Source: Pectobacterium zantedeschiae (GTDB taxonomy: Bacteria > Pseudomonadota > Gammaproteobacteria > Enterobacterales > Enterobacteriaceae). Taken from it: DNA of 64,000 nt. Both the position numbers and the translations under genes were made by a program. The notes beneath the pieces are model-generated. The model was not told the DNA's origin, did not search any database, and saw nothing but the letters and a program-made list of their open reading frames with translations. Positions 19,093 to 28,712 of this stretch are shown piece by piece (position 1 is the first letter of the stretch; the number at the start of each line of letters is the position of its first letter). The stretch covers positions 2,779,229 through 2,843,228 of the forward strand of contig NZ_NWTM01000001.1 in NCBI RefSeq assembly GCF_004137795.1. The letters are read 5' to 3'.

Positions 19093-20316
19093 TTACAGTA
19101 TCGATTTGCCGTAGTCCATAGGTGACAAGCCAAAGTAGGTTGCAACCGTCTGCCCAATATCGGCGAAGGTTTCACGGTGACCGTATGACCCCGGCTTCAC
19201 TTTCGGCCCATAGATCAACACCGGTACGTTCTCGCGAGTATGATCGGTGCCGTGCCAGCTTGGGTCACAGCCGTGGTCAGCCGTCAGAATCAGAATGTCA
19301 TCACCTTTCACGCGTGACATCAGCTCAGGTAAACGGCGATCAAACAGCTCCAGCGCGGCCGCATAGCCTGGAATATCACGGCGGTGGCCGTAGGCAGAGT
19401 CGAAATCAACAAAGTTGGTAAATACGATCGTGTTGTCGCCCGCGCTATCCATCTCTTTCAGCGTGGCGTCAAACAGCGCATCGATGCCGGTAGCCTTCAC
19501 TTTCTTCGTGATACCGACCTGCGCATAAATATCCGCAATTTTACCGACGGAAACCACTTCACCGCCCTTTTCATCCACTAGCTTTTTCAGGATGGTTGGC
19601 GCTGGCGGTTCAACAGCCAGATCGTGACGGTTGCCGGTACGCTCGAAGCTGCCGGGTTTGTCGCCAATAAACGGACGTGCGATTACTCGCCCGATGTTGT
19701 AATTCCCTTCAGTCAGCTCTTCGCGGGCTATTTCACACAGCTCGTACAGCTTATCCAGGCCGAACGTTTCTTCATGGCAAGCAATCTGGAACACCGAATC
19801 CGCAGAAGTGTAGAAAATCGGCTTGCCCGTTTTCATGTGCTCTTCTGCTAGCTGATCCAGAATCACCGTACCAGAAGAGTGACAGTTGCCCAGATAGCCT
19901 GGCAGATTGGCACGTTTTACCAGTGTATCCAGCAGTTCCTGCGGAAAACTGTTTTCTTCATCTTTAAAATAGCCCCAGTCAAACAGGACAGGCACACCAG
20001 CAATTTCCCAGTGGCCAGACGGCGTATCTTTACCCGAAGAAATTTCACTGGCATGTGCGTAAGCGCCGATAATGTCTGCGTTTTCATCCAGCCCTGCCGG
20101 GAATGTCCCCGTTGAGGCCTCAGCGGCTTTACCTAGCCCCAAACGGCTCAGGTTCGGCAAATGCAGTGCGCCACTGCGCCCTTTATCCGCCGTACCCGCG
20201 GCACATGCCTGAGCGATATGACCAAGCGTGTCAGACCCTGCATCACCAAAACGTTCGGCATCAGCACTGCTGCCGATCCCAAACGAATCAAGAACCATAA
20301 TATATGCACGTTTCAT
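19093..20316 (-). CDS. deoB: Phosphopentomutase
   Basis: A 407-residue enzyme of the alkaline-phosphatase superfamily that interconverts (deoxy)ribose 1- and 5-phosphates. The metal ligands lie in MVLDSFGIG near the start and in [20 protein letters not shown] near residue 340; the phosphorylated Thr is in [10 protein letters not shown] (about residue 97). It links deoA/deoD products to the DeoC aldolase. It sits 43 bases before deoD. Confidence 0.97.
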   Translation of the reverse strand: MKRAYIMVLDSFGIGSSADAERFGDAGSDTLGHIAQACAAGTADKGRSGALHLPNLSRLGLGKAAEASTGTFPAGLDENADIIGAYAHASEISSGKDTPSGHWEIAGVPVLFDWGYFKDEENSFPQELLDTLVKRANLPGYLGNCHSSGTVILDQLAEEHMKTGKPIFYTSADSVFQIACHEETFGLDKLYELCEIAREELTEGNYNIGRVIARPFIGDKPGSFERTGNRHDLAVEPPAPTILKKLVDEKGGEVVSVGKIADIYAQVGITKKVKATGIDALFDATLKEMDSAGDNTIVFTNFVDFDSAYGHRRDIPGYAAALELFDRRLPELMSRVKGDDILILTADHGCDPSWHGTDHTRENVPVLIYGPKVKPGSYGHRETFADIGQTVATYFGLSPMDYGKSIL

Positions 20317-20405
20317 TCTTTCTCTCCTGCGCAGCTATGCGCTAACGCCCCGCCTACCGGTAGGGGAAAATCAATTCAAGGTTACCTGTCGCCAACCCTG
20401 CGCAA

Positions 20406-21734
20406 TCACGCTTCCGCACTCACCCGACGATAGACCATCGGGGTCTTTTCTGGTGCCGTGTCGCCCAATTGGATCGCGGCTCGGACGTCATTCGCCGCCT
20501 GCTGCCACTGCGCTTCCGTATTGGCGTGGATTACCGCCAGCGGACGCTGCGCGTCAACGCGCTCGCCCAGGCTAATCATGCTATCCAGACCGACACTGTA
20601 ATCGATCGTATCGGTGGCCTGACGACGTCCGCCGCCCAGCGATACCACCGCCATGCCCAGCGCACGGGTATCCATCGCGGTCACAATGCCCTCACGCGCC
20701 GCGAACACTGGCTTACTTAACGTCGCCACTGGCAGGTAACGATCGTAGTGTTCAACAAAATCGCCCGGTCCACGCTGTGCGGCAACCATGCGACCAAAAA
20801 CATCGGCCGCTTTGCCGTTATCCAACACGGCCTGTAAACGTGAATGCGCCTCGTCCGCTGAACTTGCCAATCCGCCTGCCAGCAGCATCTCGCCACATAG
20901 CGCCATAGTAACATCATACAAGCGTGGATTGCGGCTCTCTCCCGTCAGGAAACGCACGGCTTCTCGCACTTCCAGCGCATTACCCGCGCTGGAAGCCAGC
21001 ACCTGATTCATGTCAGTCAGCAAAGCACTGGTACGGCACCCTGCGTTATTCGCTACGCCGACAATCGCCTGTGCCAGCTGTTCGGACAATTCATAGGTCG
21101 GCATAAATGCCCCGGAACCCACTTTAACGTCCATCACTAACGCATCCAGCCCTTCGGCCAGCTTCTTCGCCAGAATCGACGCGGTGATCAGGGGAATCGA
21201 ATCGACCGTAGCGGTAATATCGCGCGTGGCGTAAAAGCGTTTATCCGCCGGAGCCAGCGATGAGGTCTGCCCAATAATCGCGACGCCCACCTGCTGGATG
21301 ATGCGACGAAAATCGTCATCGTTTGGGAAAATATCCAGTCCCGGAATCGCTTCAAGTTTATCTAACGTGCCACCAGTATGCCCCAGCCCACGCCCGGAGA
21401 TCATCGGCACATATCCCCCGCAGGCGGCGACCATTGGCCCCAGCATCAACGAGGTCACATCCCCTACGCCGCCAGTAGAATGTTTGTCCACCAGCGGGCC
21501 GTTCAGGTTCAGACTCTTCCAGTCCAGCACCGTGCCGGAGTCACGCATCGCCAACGTCAGCGCCACACGCTCATCCATCGACATGTCGTGAAAGTAAATG
21601 GTCATCGCCAACGCGGCGATCTGACCTTCAGAAACAGTATTGTCACGAATACCGTTGATAAAGAAGCGGATTTCTTCTTCGCTCAGAGCTTTTCCATCAC
21701 GCTTCTTACGAATAATTTCTTGAATCAGAAACAA
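20406..21734 (-). CDS. deoA: Thymidine phosphorylase
   Basis: A 442-residue enzyme (E. coli DeoA 440) that phosphorolyses thymidine and deoxyuridine. The glycosyltransferase signature [16 protein letters not shown] (about residues 115-130) is intact, as is KHSTGGVGD, which binds phosphate, near residue 84. It stands between deoC (128-base gap) and deoB (89-base gap) in the operon. Confidence 0.97.
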   Translation of the reverse strand: MFLIQEIIRKKRDGKALSEEEIRFFINGIRDNTVSEGQIAALAMTIYFHDMSMDERVALTLAMRDSGTVLDWKSLNLNGPLVDKHSTGGVGDVTSLMLGPMVAACGGYVPMISGRGLGHTGGTLDKLEAIPGLDIFPNDDDFRRIIQQVGVAIIGQTSSLAPADKRFYATRDITATVDSIPLITASILAKKLAEGLDALVMDVKVGSGAFMPTYELSEQLAQAIVGVANNAGCRTSALLTDMNQVLASSAGNALEVREAVRFLTGESRNPRLYDVTMALCGEMLLAGGLASSADEAHSRLQAVLDNGKAADVFGRMVAAQRGPGDFVEHYDRYLPVATLSKPVFAAREGIVTAMDTRALGMAVVSLGGGRRQATDTIDYSVGLDSMISLGERVDAQRPLAVIHANTEAQWQQAANDVRAAIQLGDTAPEKTPMVYRRVSAEA

Positions 21735-21862
21735 GGTCTGTACTCCTGATGAATTCTGATATGGCTTAGCAACCTATCGCTGCAAGCACATTTGCTGTTG
21801 TGAACCAATACCGTCATCAACAACATGTTTTCACAAATAAATAGTGCACTATGTGCGCGTGA

Positions 21863-22642
21863 TTAGTAGCTGCCGCGTTGCGCCACTGTCTCGTGGCCGA
21901 GCGTCGTCAGCAGGCTAGCCAGCAAACTGGATGCGCCAAAGCGAAAATGCTGTGCATCCGCCCACTCAGCGCCCATGATATCGTCCGCCAGTTGCAGATA
22001 GATGGCGGCATCTTCCGCATTACGCACGCCGCCAGCGGCTTTAAAGCCAACATGCCCACCCACACCTTTATCGCGGATCGTCTTCAGCATGATCGACGCA
22101 CTTTCTGGTGTCGCATTCACAGGTACTTTGCCGGTTGAGGTTTTAATAAAATCGGCCCCCGCATCAATGGCAATCTCACTGGCCTGACGAATCAGCGCGT
22201 CTTGTTTCAGCTCGCCTGTCTCGATGATCACTTTCAGCAGCACGTTGGCATCCTGACACACCGCTTTACATGCCTGTACCAGATCAAAACCGATTTGCGA
22301 ATTGCCAGCTATCAGTGCTCGATAGGGGAATACAACATCCACTTCATCAGCGCCGTAGGCTATCGCCGCTCTGGTTTCTGCAACAGCAGCGTCAATATCA
22401 TTATTGCCGTGCGGGAAGTTGGTTACTGTCGCAATGCGGATATCTGGCGTACCCTGCTCACGCAGGATCTTTTTCGCCAGAGGGATAAAACGTGGATAGA
22501 TACAGATAGCAGCAGTTTTTCCTGCCGGGCTGTTCGCCTGACGGCAGAGTGCCGTCACTTTTTCATCCGTATCATCCTCATTCAGCGTGGTTAAATCCAT
22601 CAGCGCCAGCGCGCGTTGCGCGGCCGTGGTTAGCTTGGTCAT
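21863..22642 (-). CDS. deoC: Deoxyribose-phosphate aldolase
   Basis: A 259-residue class I aldolase, the same length as E. coli DeoC. It cleaves deoxyribose 5-phosphate to glyceraldehyde 3-phosphate and acetaldehyde. The Schiff-base Lys is in [11 protein letters not shown] (about residue 167) and the proton-relay Lys in VGFKAAGG (about 201). I chose the ATG at 22642 behind GGAGAG; an upstream TTG (22654) is less likely. It is first in the operon, behind a control region with two CRP sites. Confidence 0.97.
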   Translation of the reverse strand: MTKLTTAAQRALALMDLTTLNEDDTDEKVTALCRQANSPAGKTAAICIYPRFIPLAKKILREQGTPDIRIATVTNFPHGNNDIDAAVAETRAAIAYGADEVDVVFPYRALIAGNSQIGFDLVQACKAVCQDANVLLKVIIETGELKQDALIRQASEIAIDAGADFIKTSTGKVPVNATPESASIMLKTIRDKGVGGHVGFKAAGGVRNAEDAAIYLQLADDIMGAEWADAQHFRFGASSLLASLLTTLGHETVAQRGSY

Positions 22643-22906
22643 ACAACTCTCCAACTCGTCAGCCAGTCTAACTGGCCTTGAACATTAACTGGTGCAAAAC
22701 CAGCACGTTTGGCGAGCGGACTTGGTTCCTTGAAGATAACGCTCAGGAGAAACAACCTGTAGCGGCACCGAGATCCTTCTCACCGCAGTCAGCCTTCCTC
22801 TACCCTTCATCCTGTGATTGTTTCAACACCGAAAGAACGATATCGAAAGAAACGCTTTATACACGTGGACAGATAAGATATTTGAACACGCCATGCCAGA
22901 CTATTT

Positions 22907-22922
22907 TGTGCATTCATTCACA
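22907..22922. promoter_or_regulatory. Proximal CRP site of the deo promoter
   Basis: TGTGC-ATTCAT-TCACA matches 9 of 10 conserved CRP positions. A minus-strand -10 candidate (TATCTT, complement of 22875-22880) puts the centre about 42-47 bases upstream of the expected transcription start, as for the proximal CRP site of E. coli deoP2. Confidence 0.65.
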
Positions 22923-22958
22923 CTTGATGTAATAGAAATGCAATGGACAATGATTATA

Positions 22959-22974
22959 TGTGATTTTAATCACA
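22959..22974. promoter_or_regulatory. Distal CRP site of the deo promoter
   Basis: TGTGA-TTTTAA-TCACA is a perfect CRP palindrome. Its centre is exactly 52 bp from the proximal site, the same spacing as the tandem sites of E. coli deoP2, between which CytR binds. The rest of the 535-base gap 22643-23177 holds no gene that I can support. Confidence 0.75.
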
Positions 22975-23130
22975 CATACTTCCCCAGATAAGGCTAATGC
23001 AATGAATACCAGTGACAGCCTTGTCAGCCAAAGCATCCATTTTCATCGGGAAAAAGAAGACGCTAACCACGGGCAACATGCAGGTTGGAAATCACCGGAT
23101 GCCGCGGGTTAAGATCATGTAATAAGCATA

Positions 23131-23162
23131 GCGGTTTCTCCCTAAGGGCAGAGGGAAACCGC
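23131..23162 (-). terminator. Hairpin after the amidohydrolase gene
   Basis: GCGGTTTCTCCCT pairs with AGGGAAACCGC with one bulge, starting 16 bases after the stop. The tail is weakly T-rich. Confidence 0.55.
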
Positions 23163-23177
23163 GGCAGAGCGGGAAAA

Positions 23178-24656
23178 TTATTTCCCTTTGGCAGGTTTGC
23201 GGTAGTCCAGAGCAGGTTTTCGGTCACCCAGTAACGGTTTATAATGGAAGTTCTCTCCACGACTCTTGTTGAACTCAGCCTTTGCCTGTTCAATTAATGT
23301 GGGGTCGCTCAGCAGCTTGGCCCCCGTGACAGCCAGCGTTTTAGCCGCAACATCCATGCCTTTATAGCCAATCGCCATACCACCTGATGCCACCGCCTGC
23401 CAGCTATGTGCCGGTACGCCAGGCACCCAGGTCGCGGTTCCTAAGCCCACTGTCGGCACAACCCAACTGACATCACCCACATCGGTTGACGCGTATCCCG
23501 TTTCGCCAAAGTGGTACGGGGCGATGCTAGCAGCACTAGAAAGCGGTGGCAGTTTGGATTGATCCAACGTTTTCTGTAACGCGGTGGCGAAATCCGTATC
23601 CGCTTTGTCCCACTGCGGCGCACCGACGCTTCTGAGACTGTCATCCATCACTTTCCCCAACACGTTGTTCGGTAACAGGCTGTACACGCCGCCGAGAATT
23701 TCAAATTCATACCGTGTTTCGGTTCCCAGCGCCGCACCTTCCGCCGCCTTGCGGATGCGATCGGTCACGCTAGCAACCACGGCGGGATCGGGGTGGCGCA
23801 CGTAGTAATACACTTCAGCGAAATCTGGCACCACATTCGGCGCTTTGCCGCCATCAGTAATCACATAGTGAATACGCGTTTCCTGCGGCACATGTTCACG
23901 CATCGCGTTCACCATAAAATTCAGTGCTTCCACGCCGTCCAACGCCGAACGCCCCTTGTCTGGCGCTATCGCGGCATGAGCAGAACGACCATAGAAACGG
24001 AATTTACCGTTCACGTTCGCCAGAGAATAATCTTGCGAGGCGGAGTTCTCATCGCCGGGATGCCAGTGCAGCATCACATCAACATCCTTAAACAGCCCTT
24101 CCCGTGTCATATAGACTTTACCGGAACCCCCTTCTTCAGCTGGCGTGCCATAGACTCGAATTTGACCAGGTTTACCCGTCGCATCCAGCCACTGTTTCAG
24201 CGCAATCGCAGCACCAACCGACCCCGCACCAAACAGGTGATGCCCGCAGGCATGTCCCGCCTCAATACCATCCACTGGAGAACGCTCCGGCGTAGCGGCC
24301 TGGGAGAAGCCCGGTAGCGCATCCATCTCGGCCAGAATACCAATAACCGGCCCGTCGGATTTCCCCGCCGTCGCTACAAATGCGGTTGGAATCCCCGCGA
24401 CACCCGTTTCAACACTGAACCCAGCGGCTTTCAGTTCTTCCTGTAGCAGTCTGGACGTGTTGGTTTCCAAATAGCCCAGTTCGGGCTTTGACCATATCTG
24501 CTGAGCAACGGTTGTCATCTGATTAGAATAACTCGCGACGGCATTAACTATTGTTTCCCGATCCTTCTCAGCCAGTTCCGCGGCATAGCCCAATGAAAGG
24601 AAGCAAGAAGAGAACGCTACGGCCAACGCTGGCGGCATATATCGTTTCAATGTCAT
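23178..24656 (-). CDS. Exported M20 family amidohydrolase
   Basis: About 492 residues. The start at 24656 gives a signal peptide, MTLKRYMPPALAVAFSSCF, cut after SLGYAA. The rest is an M20D amidohydrolase of the AbgB/HipO type: GILAEMDALPGFSQ, AGHACGHHLFGAG (metal ligands Cys/His), YGTPAEEGGSGK (catalytic Glu), and FRFYGRSAHAA, which begins the dimerisation domain. Cytoplasmic AbgB cleaves p-aminobenzoyl-glutamate; this one is periplasmic, so the substrate may differ (N-acylated amino acids or plant auxin conjugates are family substrates). A longer open frame starts at 24689 but would hide the signal peptide. It is a single gene that reads toward deoC. Confidence 0.82.
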   Translation of the reverse strand: MTLKRYMPPALAVAFSSCFLSLGYAAELAEKDRETIVNAVASYSNQMTTVAQQIWSKPELGYLETNTSRLLQEELKAAGFSVETGVAGIPTAFVATAGKSDGPVIGILAEMDALPGFSQAATPERSPVDGIEAGHACGHHLFGAGSVGAAIALKQWLDATGKPGQIRVYGTPAEEGGSGKVYMTREGLFKDVDVMLHWHPGDENSASQDYSLANVNGKFRFYGRSAHAAIAPDKGRSALDGVEALNFMVNAMREHVPQETRIHYVITDGGKAPNVVPDFAEVYYYVRHPDPAVVASVTDRIRKAAEGAALGTETRYEFEILGGVYSLLPNNVLGKVMDDSLRSVGAPQWDKADTDFATALQKTLDQSKLPPLSSAASIAPYHFGETGYASTDVGDVSWVVPTVGLGTATWVPGVPAHSWQAVASGGMAIGYKGMDVAAKTLAVTGAKLLSDPTLIEQAKAEFNKSRGENFHYKPLLGDRKPALDYRKPAKGK

Positions 24657-24826
24657 ACGTTTTTCCCTATCGGTAAAAGAAATGCACATGGTGAGTAACG
24701 ACTCTTGATGTGATGTAGTATTGGTTCTTTGAAATGCTAATTGTTTTAAATACGATTGGAGTGAGGTGCTATTTATGTTTAGCTGTGCCGAGCCACTTTT
24801 TCAAACAATAATCCACAGACAACGCG

Positions 24827-25138
24827 ATGACTGAACACGTCGAACATTCTCAATGGTATCTGTACATGCTGCGTACGGTCACCGGGGCGCTGTACACGGG
24901 TATCACGACGGATGTCAGCCGCCGCCTGAATCAACATCAAGCAGGAAAAGGGGCAAAAGCACTGCGTGGGAAAGGGGAGCTGACGCTGGTGTTTCACTGT
25001 CTGGCAGGCGATCGTTCAAACGCACTCAAGCTGGAATATCGCATTAAGCAGTTGAGCAAAAGCCAAAAAGAAAGGCTGGTACAGGACCAGCCTCAGATGC
25101 TTTGTATTGATACACTATCGGTTAGAGAAAGCGCTTAA
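24827..25138 (+). CDS. yhbQ: GIY-YIG nuclease-like protein
   Basis: A 103-residue UPF0213 protein. The GIY-YIG fold is seen in [20 protein letters not shown], followed by [20 protein letters not shown]. coli YhbQ has the same length, and the place next to yhbS/ubiT is conserved. Family members act on DNA, but the role is not settled. Its stop overlaps the convergent yhbS stop by 17 bases. Confidence 0.93.
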   Translation: MTEHVEHSQWYLYMLRTVTGALYTGITTDVSRRLNQHQAGKGAKALRGKGELTLVFHCLAGDRSNALKLEYRIKQLSKSQKERLVQDQPQMLCIDTLSVRESA

Positions 25139-25664
25139 ACGGCTCGGCATATTCAACCAACCCGATCGCCTCTTCAAATCCGCTTTCGCCTTCAGGCGAA
25201 TCTTCACCAGCAACCTGATTGTCCGCCAATGGATAGACCTGAAAAGTCGATTCGCTGTCTGGCCAACGACAATGCAGCTGGTGCTCTGTAGCGGGAACGA
25301 AACCAAAGCGAGAGTAGTACGCAGGTTCACCCAGTACAACGACAGCGGTGTAGCTAAATTCATTCAGCGCATCCAACCCTTCGTAGACCAGATTCTCCCC
25401 TACACCTTGTCGACGCAGACTTTCATCTACCGCCAACGGCGCAAGTGCGACCCACTGCCGATCCTCACCTTCGATCAGCACCGGGCTGAATGCAGCATAG
25501 CCCACCACACCACCTTCATCGTCAGTTGCCACAACGCCAAGCGTCAATAAGCCGTCTTCACGCAGTTGATGCACCAAATCTGCTTCTGCTCCCGTAGGAA
25601 AAGAACGGCGCAATAAGCTGTCGATCCCTGCGGCATCGACGGGAATTTCCACCCGAACTAGCAT
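25122..25664 (-). CDS. yhbS: GNAT family acetyltransferase
   Basis: A 180-residue GNAT protein with the acetyl-CoA loop [20 protein letters not shown] (about residues 84-103) and [12 protein letters not shown] after it. E. coli YhbS has the same context. The substrate is not certain. Its ATG overlaps the ubiT stop by 7 bases, so it is translated together with ubiT. Confidence 0.9.
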   Translation of the reverse strand: MLVRVEIPVDAAGIDSLLRRSFPTGAEADLVHQLREDGLLTLGVVATDDEGGVVGYAAFSPVLIEGEDRQWVALAPLAVDESLRRQGVGENLVYEGLDALNEFSYTAVVVLGEPAYYSRFGFVPATEHQLHCRWPDSESTFQVYPLADNQVAGEDSPEGESGFEEAIGLVEYAEPFKRFL

Positions 25665-26182
25665 GATACTGGCGCGTGATTCGTTGTTTGCACTACGCCC
25701 TCCTGTAAACCGGCCTCAACAAAGTTCGCCAGTTGCAACAGGCCAATACGCAGCGGCGCAGGCATGGCTTCCAGCTCAATGGCATCCATCAGGTTCTTCA
25801 CATACAAACCTAATTCGGTATCGCCCTCAATGCGTAGACGACGTTGGAAAAACAACGTATCAGGATCCTCTTTGCGTGCGGCGATCAAAATCAGATCATT
25901 TGCATCCGCGCTGAAGCTGACATCCGGCGTCTCATCATGGCTCACCACCAAGCGCCCCTCACGCAGCGTCATAAACCACTGCAAGCCGACATCACGCACC
26001 TCAATTTTCAGCCAGCGGCTTTCGAGAAATGCCAGATCGCCCTCTTCCAGCGCCTGACGGAACTGCCAGCCCAACATCTGTTCCAAAACCTGACGCTGTA
26101 GCGCAAAGGGGGTGAACTTGAGTGGCTTACCTAATAAGCTCGGCCCCTGACGCACAATCTGCGCTCGTAGTTTTTCCAACAC
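25658..26182 (-). CDS. ubiT: Oxygen-independent ubiquinone biosynthesis lipid carrier UbiT
   Basis: 174 residues from a GTG at 26182, the same length as E. coli UbiT (YhbT). The start is decided by the family match (VLEKLRAQIVRQGPSLL) and an AGGAG site 11 bases upstream; a longer frame to 26251 is open but unlikely. It is an SCP2-domain protein, shown by VSFSADANDLILIAARKEDP and DTELGLYVKNLMDAIELE. UbiT is the anaerobic counterpart of UbiJ and holds the hydrophobic ubiquinone intermediates. It is divergent from ubiU and shares a gap with a candidate FNR site. Confidence 0.95.
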   Translation of the reverse strand: MLEKLRAQIVRQGPSLLGKPLKFTPFALQRQVLEQMLGWQFRQALEEGDLAFLESRWLKIEVRDVGLQWFMTLREGRLVVSHDETPDVSFSADANDLILIAARKEDPDTLFFQRRLRIEGDTELGLYVKNLMDAIELEAMPAPLRIGLLQLANFVEAGLQEGVVQTTNHAPVSC

Positions 26183-26337
26183 TGGCGTACTCCTCTTAAA
26201 GCAATCTGACTGTTCAGATAATCTGCAAACATTTTGCCACATCCACCGCAAGTGGCAGAGGTCTATGTCAATAATTTAGTCGCTTATCCGATTATGCCCA
26301 ACAGATTTTGTCCTTGTGCGACGATTAGCACCATAAA

Positions 26338-26351
26338 CTGCCTTAAATCAA
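26338..26351. promoter_or_regulatory. Candidate FNR site between ubiT and ubiU
   Basis: Read on the minus strand: TTGAT-TTAA-GGCAG. One half-site is perfect and the other weak against TTGAT-N4-ATCAA. FNR control of these anaerobic genes is known in E. coli. The site lies in the middle of the 356-base divergent gap, which holds no other gene. Confidence 0.45.
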
Positions 26352-26538
26352 AGTCCTTACCTGATGGGTTAATTAAGATTCCCAATCGTTAACAACATTC
26401 ATCGACTGAAAAATAATTGCTTGCGACAGCCCGCAAAGGGGACAGGCTAGGTGCCTGTCATAGTAGCTATTATCAGTCTGAACATCATTGATCGCACCGG
26501 CCCGCTACGGCCCCGAAGGGATTAATGAAGGATTGTGT

Positions 26539-27534
26539 ATGGAACTGCTTTGTCCCGCTGGTAACCTGCCAGCACTGAAAGCTGCTATCGATAATGGCGC
26601 AGATGCGGTCTATATCGGCCTAAAAGATGACACCAACGCACGTCATTTTGCCGGGTTGAACTTTACTGATAAGAAACTACAGGAAGCACGTGAGTACGTG
26701 CATCGCCACCGGCGTAAGCTGCATATCGCCATCAATACGTTTGCGCACCCGGATGGCTATCAGCGCTGGCAACGCGCCGTGGATATGGCAGCACAGATCG
26801 GTGCCGATGTGCTGATCCTCGCCGATCTCGCCATGCTGGAATATGCCGCCGAACGCTATCCCAACATCGAACGCCACGTGTCGGTTCAGGCTTCCGCAAC
26901 AAACACCGAAGCGATCCGTTTCTATCATCGCCATTTCGATGTCTCACGCATCGTGCTGCCGCGCGTGCTGTCCATTCATCAGGTGAAGCAAATCGCTCGC
27001 ACCAGCCCGGTACCGCTCGAGGTTTTCGCCTTCGGTAGCCTGTGCATCATGGCGGAAGGACGTTGTTATCTCTCTTCTTATCTGACGGGTGAATCGCCGA
27101 ACACCGTAGGTGCTTGCTCGCCTGCACGGTTTGTACGCTGGCAGCAGACGGAAAACGGCATGGAATCGCGACTGAACAATATCCTGATCGACCGCTATCA
27201 GGACGATGAAAACGCCGGTTACCCTACGTTGTGTAAAGGCCGCTATTTGGTCGATGGGCAGCGCTACCATGCACTGGAAGAACCCACCAGCCTGAATACG
27301 CTGGAGCTTCTGCCTGAGTTGATGGCTGCCAATATTGCCTCCGTAAAAATAGAGGGTCGCCAGCGCAGCCCGGCTTACGTCAGCCAGATTACGCAGGTGT
27401 GGCGGCAGGCTATCGATCGCTGCCGCGCCAATCCTGAGACATTCGTACCCACTCAGTCCTGGATGGATGCGTTAGGCGCAGTGGCAGAAGGCACGCAGAC
27501 CACACTCGGTGCGTATCATCGCAAATGGCAGTAG
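26539..27534 (+). CDS. ubiU: Oxygen-independent ubiquinone hydroxylase subunit UbiU
   Basis: 331 residues, as in E. coli UbiU (YhbU), a peptidase U32 family protein. The start MELLCPAGNLPALKAAID was chosen by family match. The four iron-sulphur Cys ligands include those in GSLCIMAEGRCYLSSY and NTVGACSPARF, with a later one in YPTLCKG. Together with UbiV it adds the ring hydroxyls of ubiquinone without O2, using prephenate as oxygen donor. The gap to ubiV is 11 bases, so the two are made together. Confidence 0.96.
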   Translation: MELLCPAGNLPALKAAIDNGADAVYIGLKDDTNARHFAGLNFTDKKLQEAREYVHRHRRKLHIAINTFAHPDGYQRWQRAVDMAAQIGADVLILADLAMLEYAAERYPNIERHVSVQASATNTEAIRFYHRHFDVSRIVLPRVLSIHQVKQIARTSPVPLEVFAFGSLCIMAEGRCYLSSYLTGESPNTVGACSPARFVRWQQTENGMESRLNNILIDRYQDDENAGYPTLCKGRYLVDGQRYHALEEPTSLNTLELLPELMAANIASVKIEGRQRSPAYVSQITQVWRQAIDRCRANPETFVPTQSWMDALGAVAEGTQTTLGAYHRKWQ

Positions 27535-27545
27535 CAGGAGAACAC

Positions 27546-28424
27546 ATGAAATACGCATTAGGGAATATCCTCTACTATTGGCCGAAAGAAGACGTCGAGG
27601 CGTTTTATCAGGCCGCGGTGAACAGCAGTGCCGATATCGTTTATCTCGGCGAAACGGTGTGCAGCAAGCGCCGTATAATGAAAGTGACGGACTGGTTCAA
27701 CGTTGCTCGTGAGGTTGCCAGTAGCGGCAAACAGGTGGTGATCTCTACACTGGCGCTCTTACAGGCTCCGTCTGAACTCACGGAGCTAAAACGCTATGTG
27801 GAGAACGGCGAATTCTTGCTGGAAGCTAACGATCTGGGCGCAGTTAACATCGCTGCTGAACGCAATCTGCCATTTGTCGCCGGACACGCGCTCAATTGCT
27901 ATAACGCCTACACCCTGCGAGTGCTGCACAAGCAAGGGATGGTACGCTGGTGTATGCCGGTTGAGCTATCTCGTGACTGGCTGCAAAACCTGCTAAACCA
28001 ATGCGAAGAGCTTGGCTTTCGCCATCAGTTTGAAGTGGAAGTACTCAGCTACGGCCACCTGCCATTAGCCTACTCCGCACGCTGCTTCACCGCTCGTTCA
28101 GAAGATCGGCCAAAAGATGAATGTGAAACCTGCTGCCTCAGCTATCCGCAAGGCAGAAAAATGTTGTCGCAGGAGAACCAGCAGGTCTTTGTCCTCAATG
28201 GCATCCAGACACAAAGCGGCTACTGCTACAACCTCGGCAACGAGCTGACATCAATGCAGGATTTGGTCGATATTGTCCGGCTGTCTCCAAACGATATCAC
28301 CACTCCGGCGATGCTGGATAAATTCCGCGCCAACGAGCAAGGCAATAGGCCATTAACGCTGGAGAATCAGGCCGATTGTAACGGCTACTGGCGTCGTGTC
28401 GCTGGCCTGGAACTCGTTCAATAA
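27546..28424 (+). CDS. ubiV: Oxygen-independent ubiquinone hydroxylase subunit UbiV
   Basis: 292 residues, the same as E. coli UbiV (YhbV). The 4Fe-4S Cys ligands are in the strongly conserved YSARCFTARSEDRPKDECET with the CC pair right after it. It forms the UbiU-UbiV complex. The start at 27546 follows GGAGAACAC, which contains the ribosome site; a longer frame begins at 27525 inside ubiU. Confidence 0.96.
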   Translation: MKYALGNILYYWPKEDVEAFYQAAVNSSADIVYLGETVCSKRRIMKVTDWFNVAREVASSGKQVVISTLALLQAPSELTELKRYVENGEFLLEANDLGAVNIAAERNLPFVAGHALNCYNAYTLRVLHKQGMVRWCMPVELSRDWLQNLLNQCEELGFRHQFEVEVLSYGHLPLAYSARCFTARSEDRPKDECETCCLSYPQGRKMLSQENQQVFVLNGIQTQSGYCYNLGNELTSMQDLVDIVRLSPNDITTPAMLDKFRANEQGNRPLTLENQADCNGYWRRVAGLELVQ

Positions 28425-28437
28425 CGCCCATACTATT

Positions 28438-28457
28438 AGGGCGGCCAGCCGCCCTTT
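28438..28457 (+). terminator. Terminator after ubiUV
   Basis: AGGGCGGC pairs with GCCGCCCT around a 2-base gap (a realistic loop costs one or two pairs) and is followed by TTTCC, 13 bases after the ubiV stop. Confidence 0.6.
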
Positions 28458-28469
28458 CCATCTATTCTA

Positions 28470-28587
28470 AATAACTCAAGTTTCAGGCAGGCGGCTAGCA
28501 GAGGCATCCCAATGGGCTTATCTAAGTGAGTGATTCGGGTAGCGACACAATACCAACGCACATGCAACGTGAAGTATGACGAATATA
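28470..28587. repeat. Palindromic intergenic repeat, fuller copy
   Basis: About 118 bases. The left end AATAACTCAAGTTTCAGG and the right end GCAACGTGAAGTATGACG are imperfect inverted repeats; the inside has a second dyad around GGGCTTATCTAAGTGAGTG. I recall this element as a common non-coding repeat of Pectobacterium and other enterobacteria. A degenerate copy is at 11370-11438. It fills most of the ubiV-yhbW gap (28425-28712). Confidence 0.7.
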
Positions 28588-28712
28588 AACGCATCTTTTG
28601 AATTACGCAGTGCTGCGACATTCCCTCATACTGCTCTGACTTTCATCATTGACTGACGGCGTTAGCATCCACTAAACAAGTGGAGTCAGTGAACAACAAA
28701 GTGAGCCATATT

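Noticed and set aside
22678-22932. 84-codon frame upstream of deoC
   Set aside because: It overlaps the deo promoter and CRP region and resembles no protein family.
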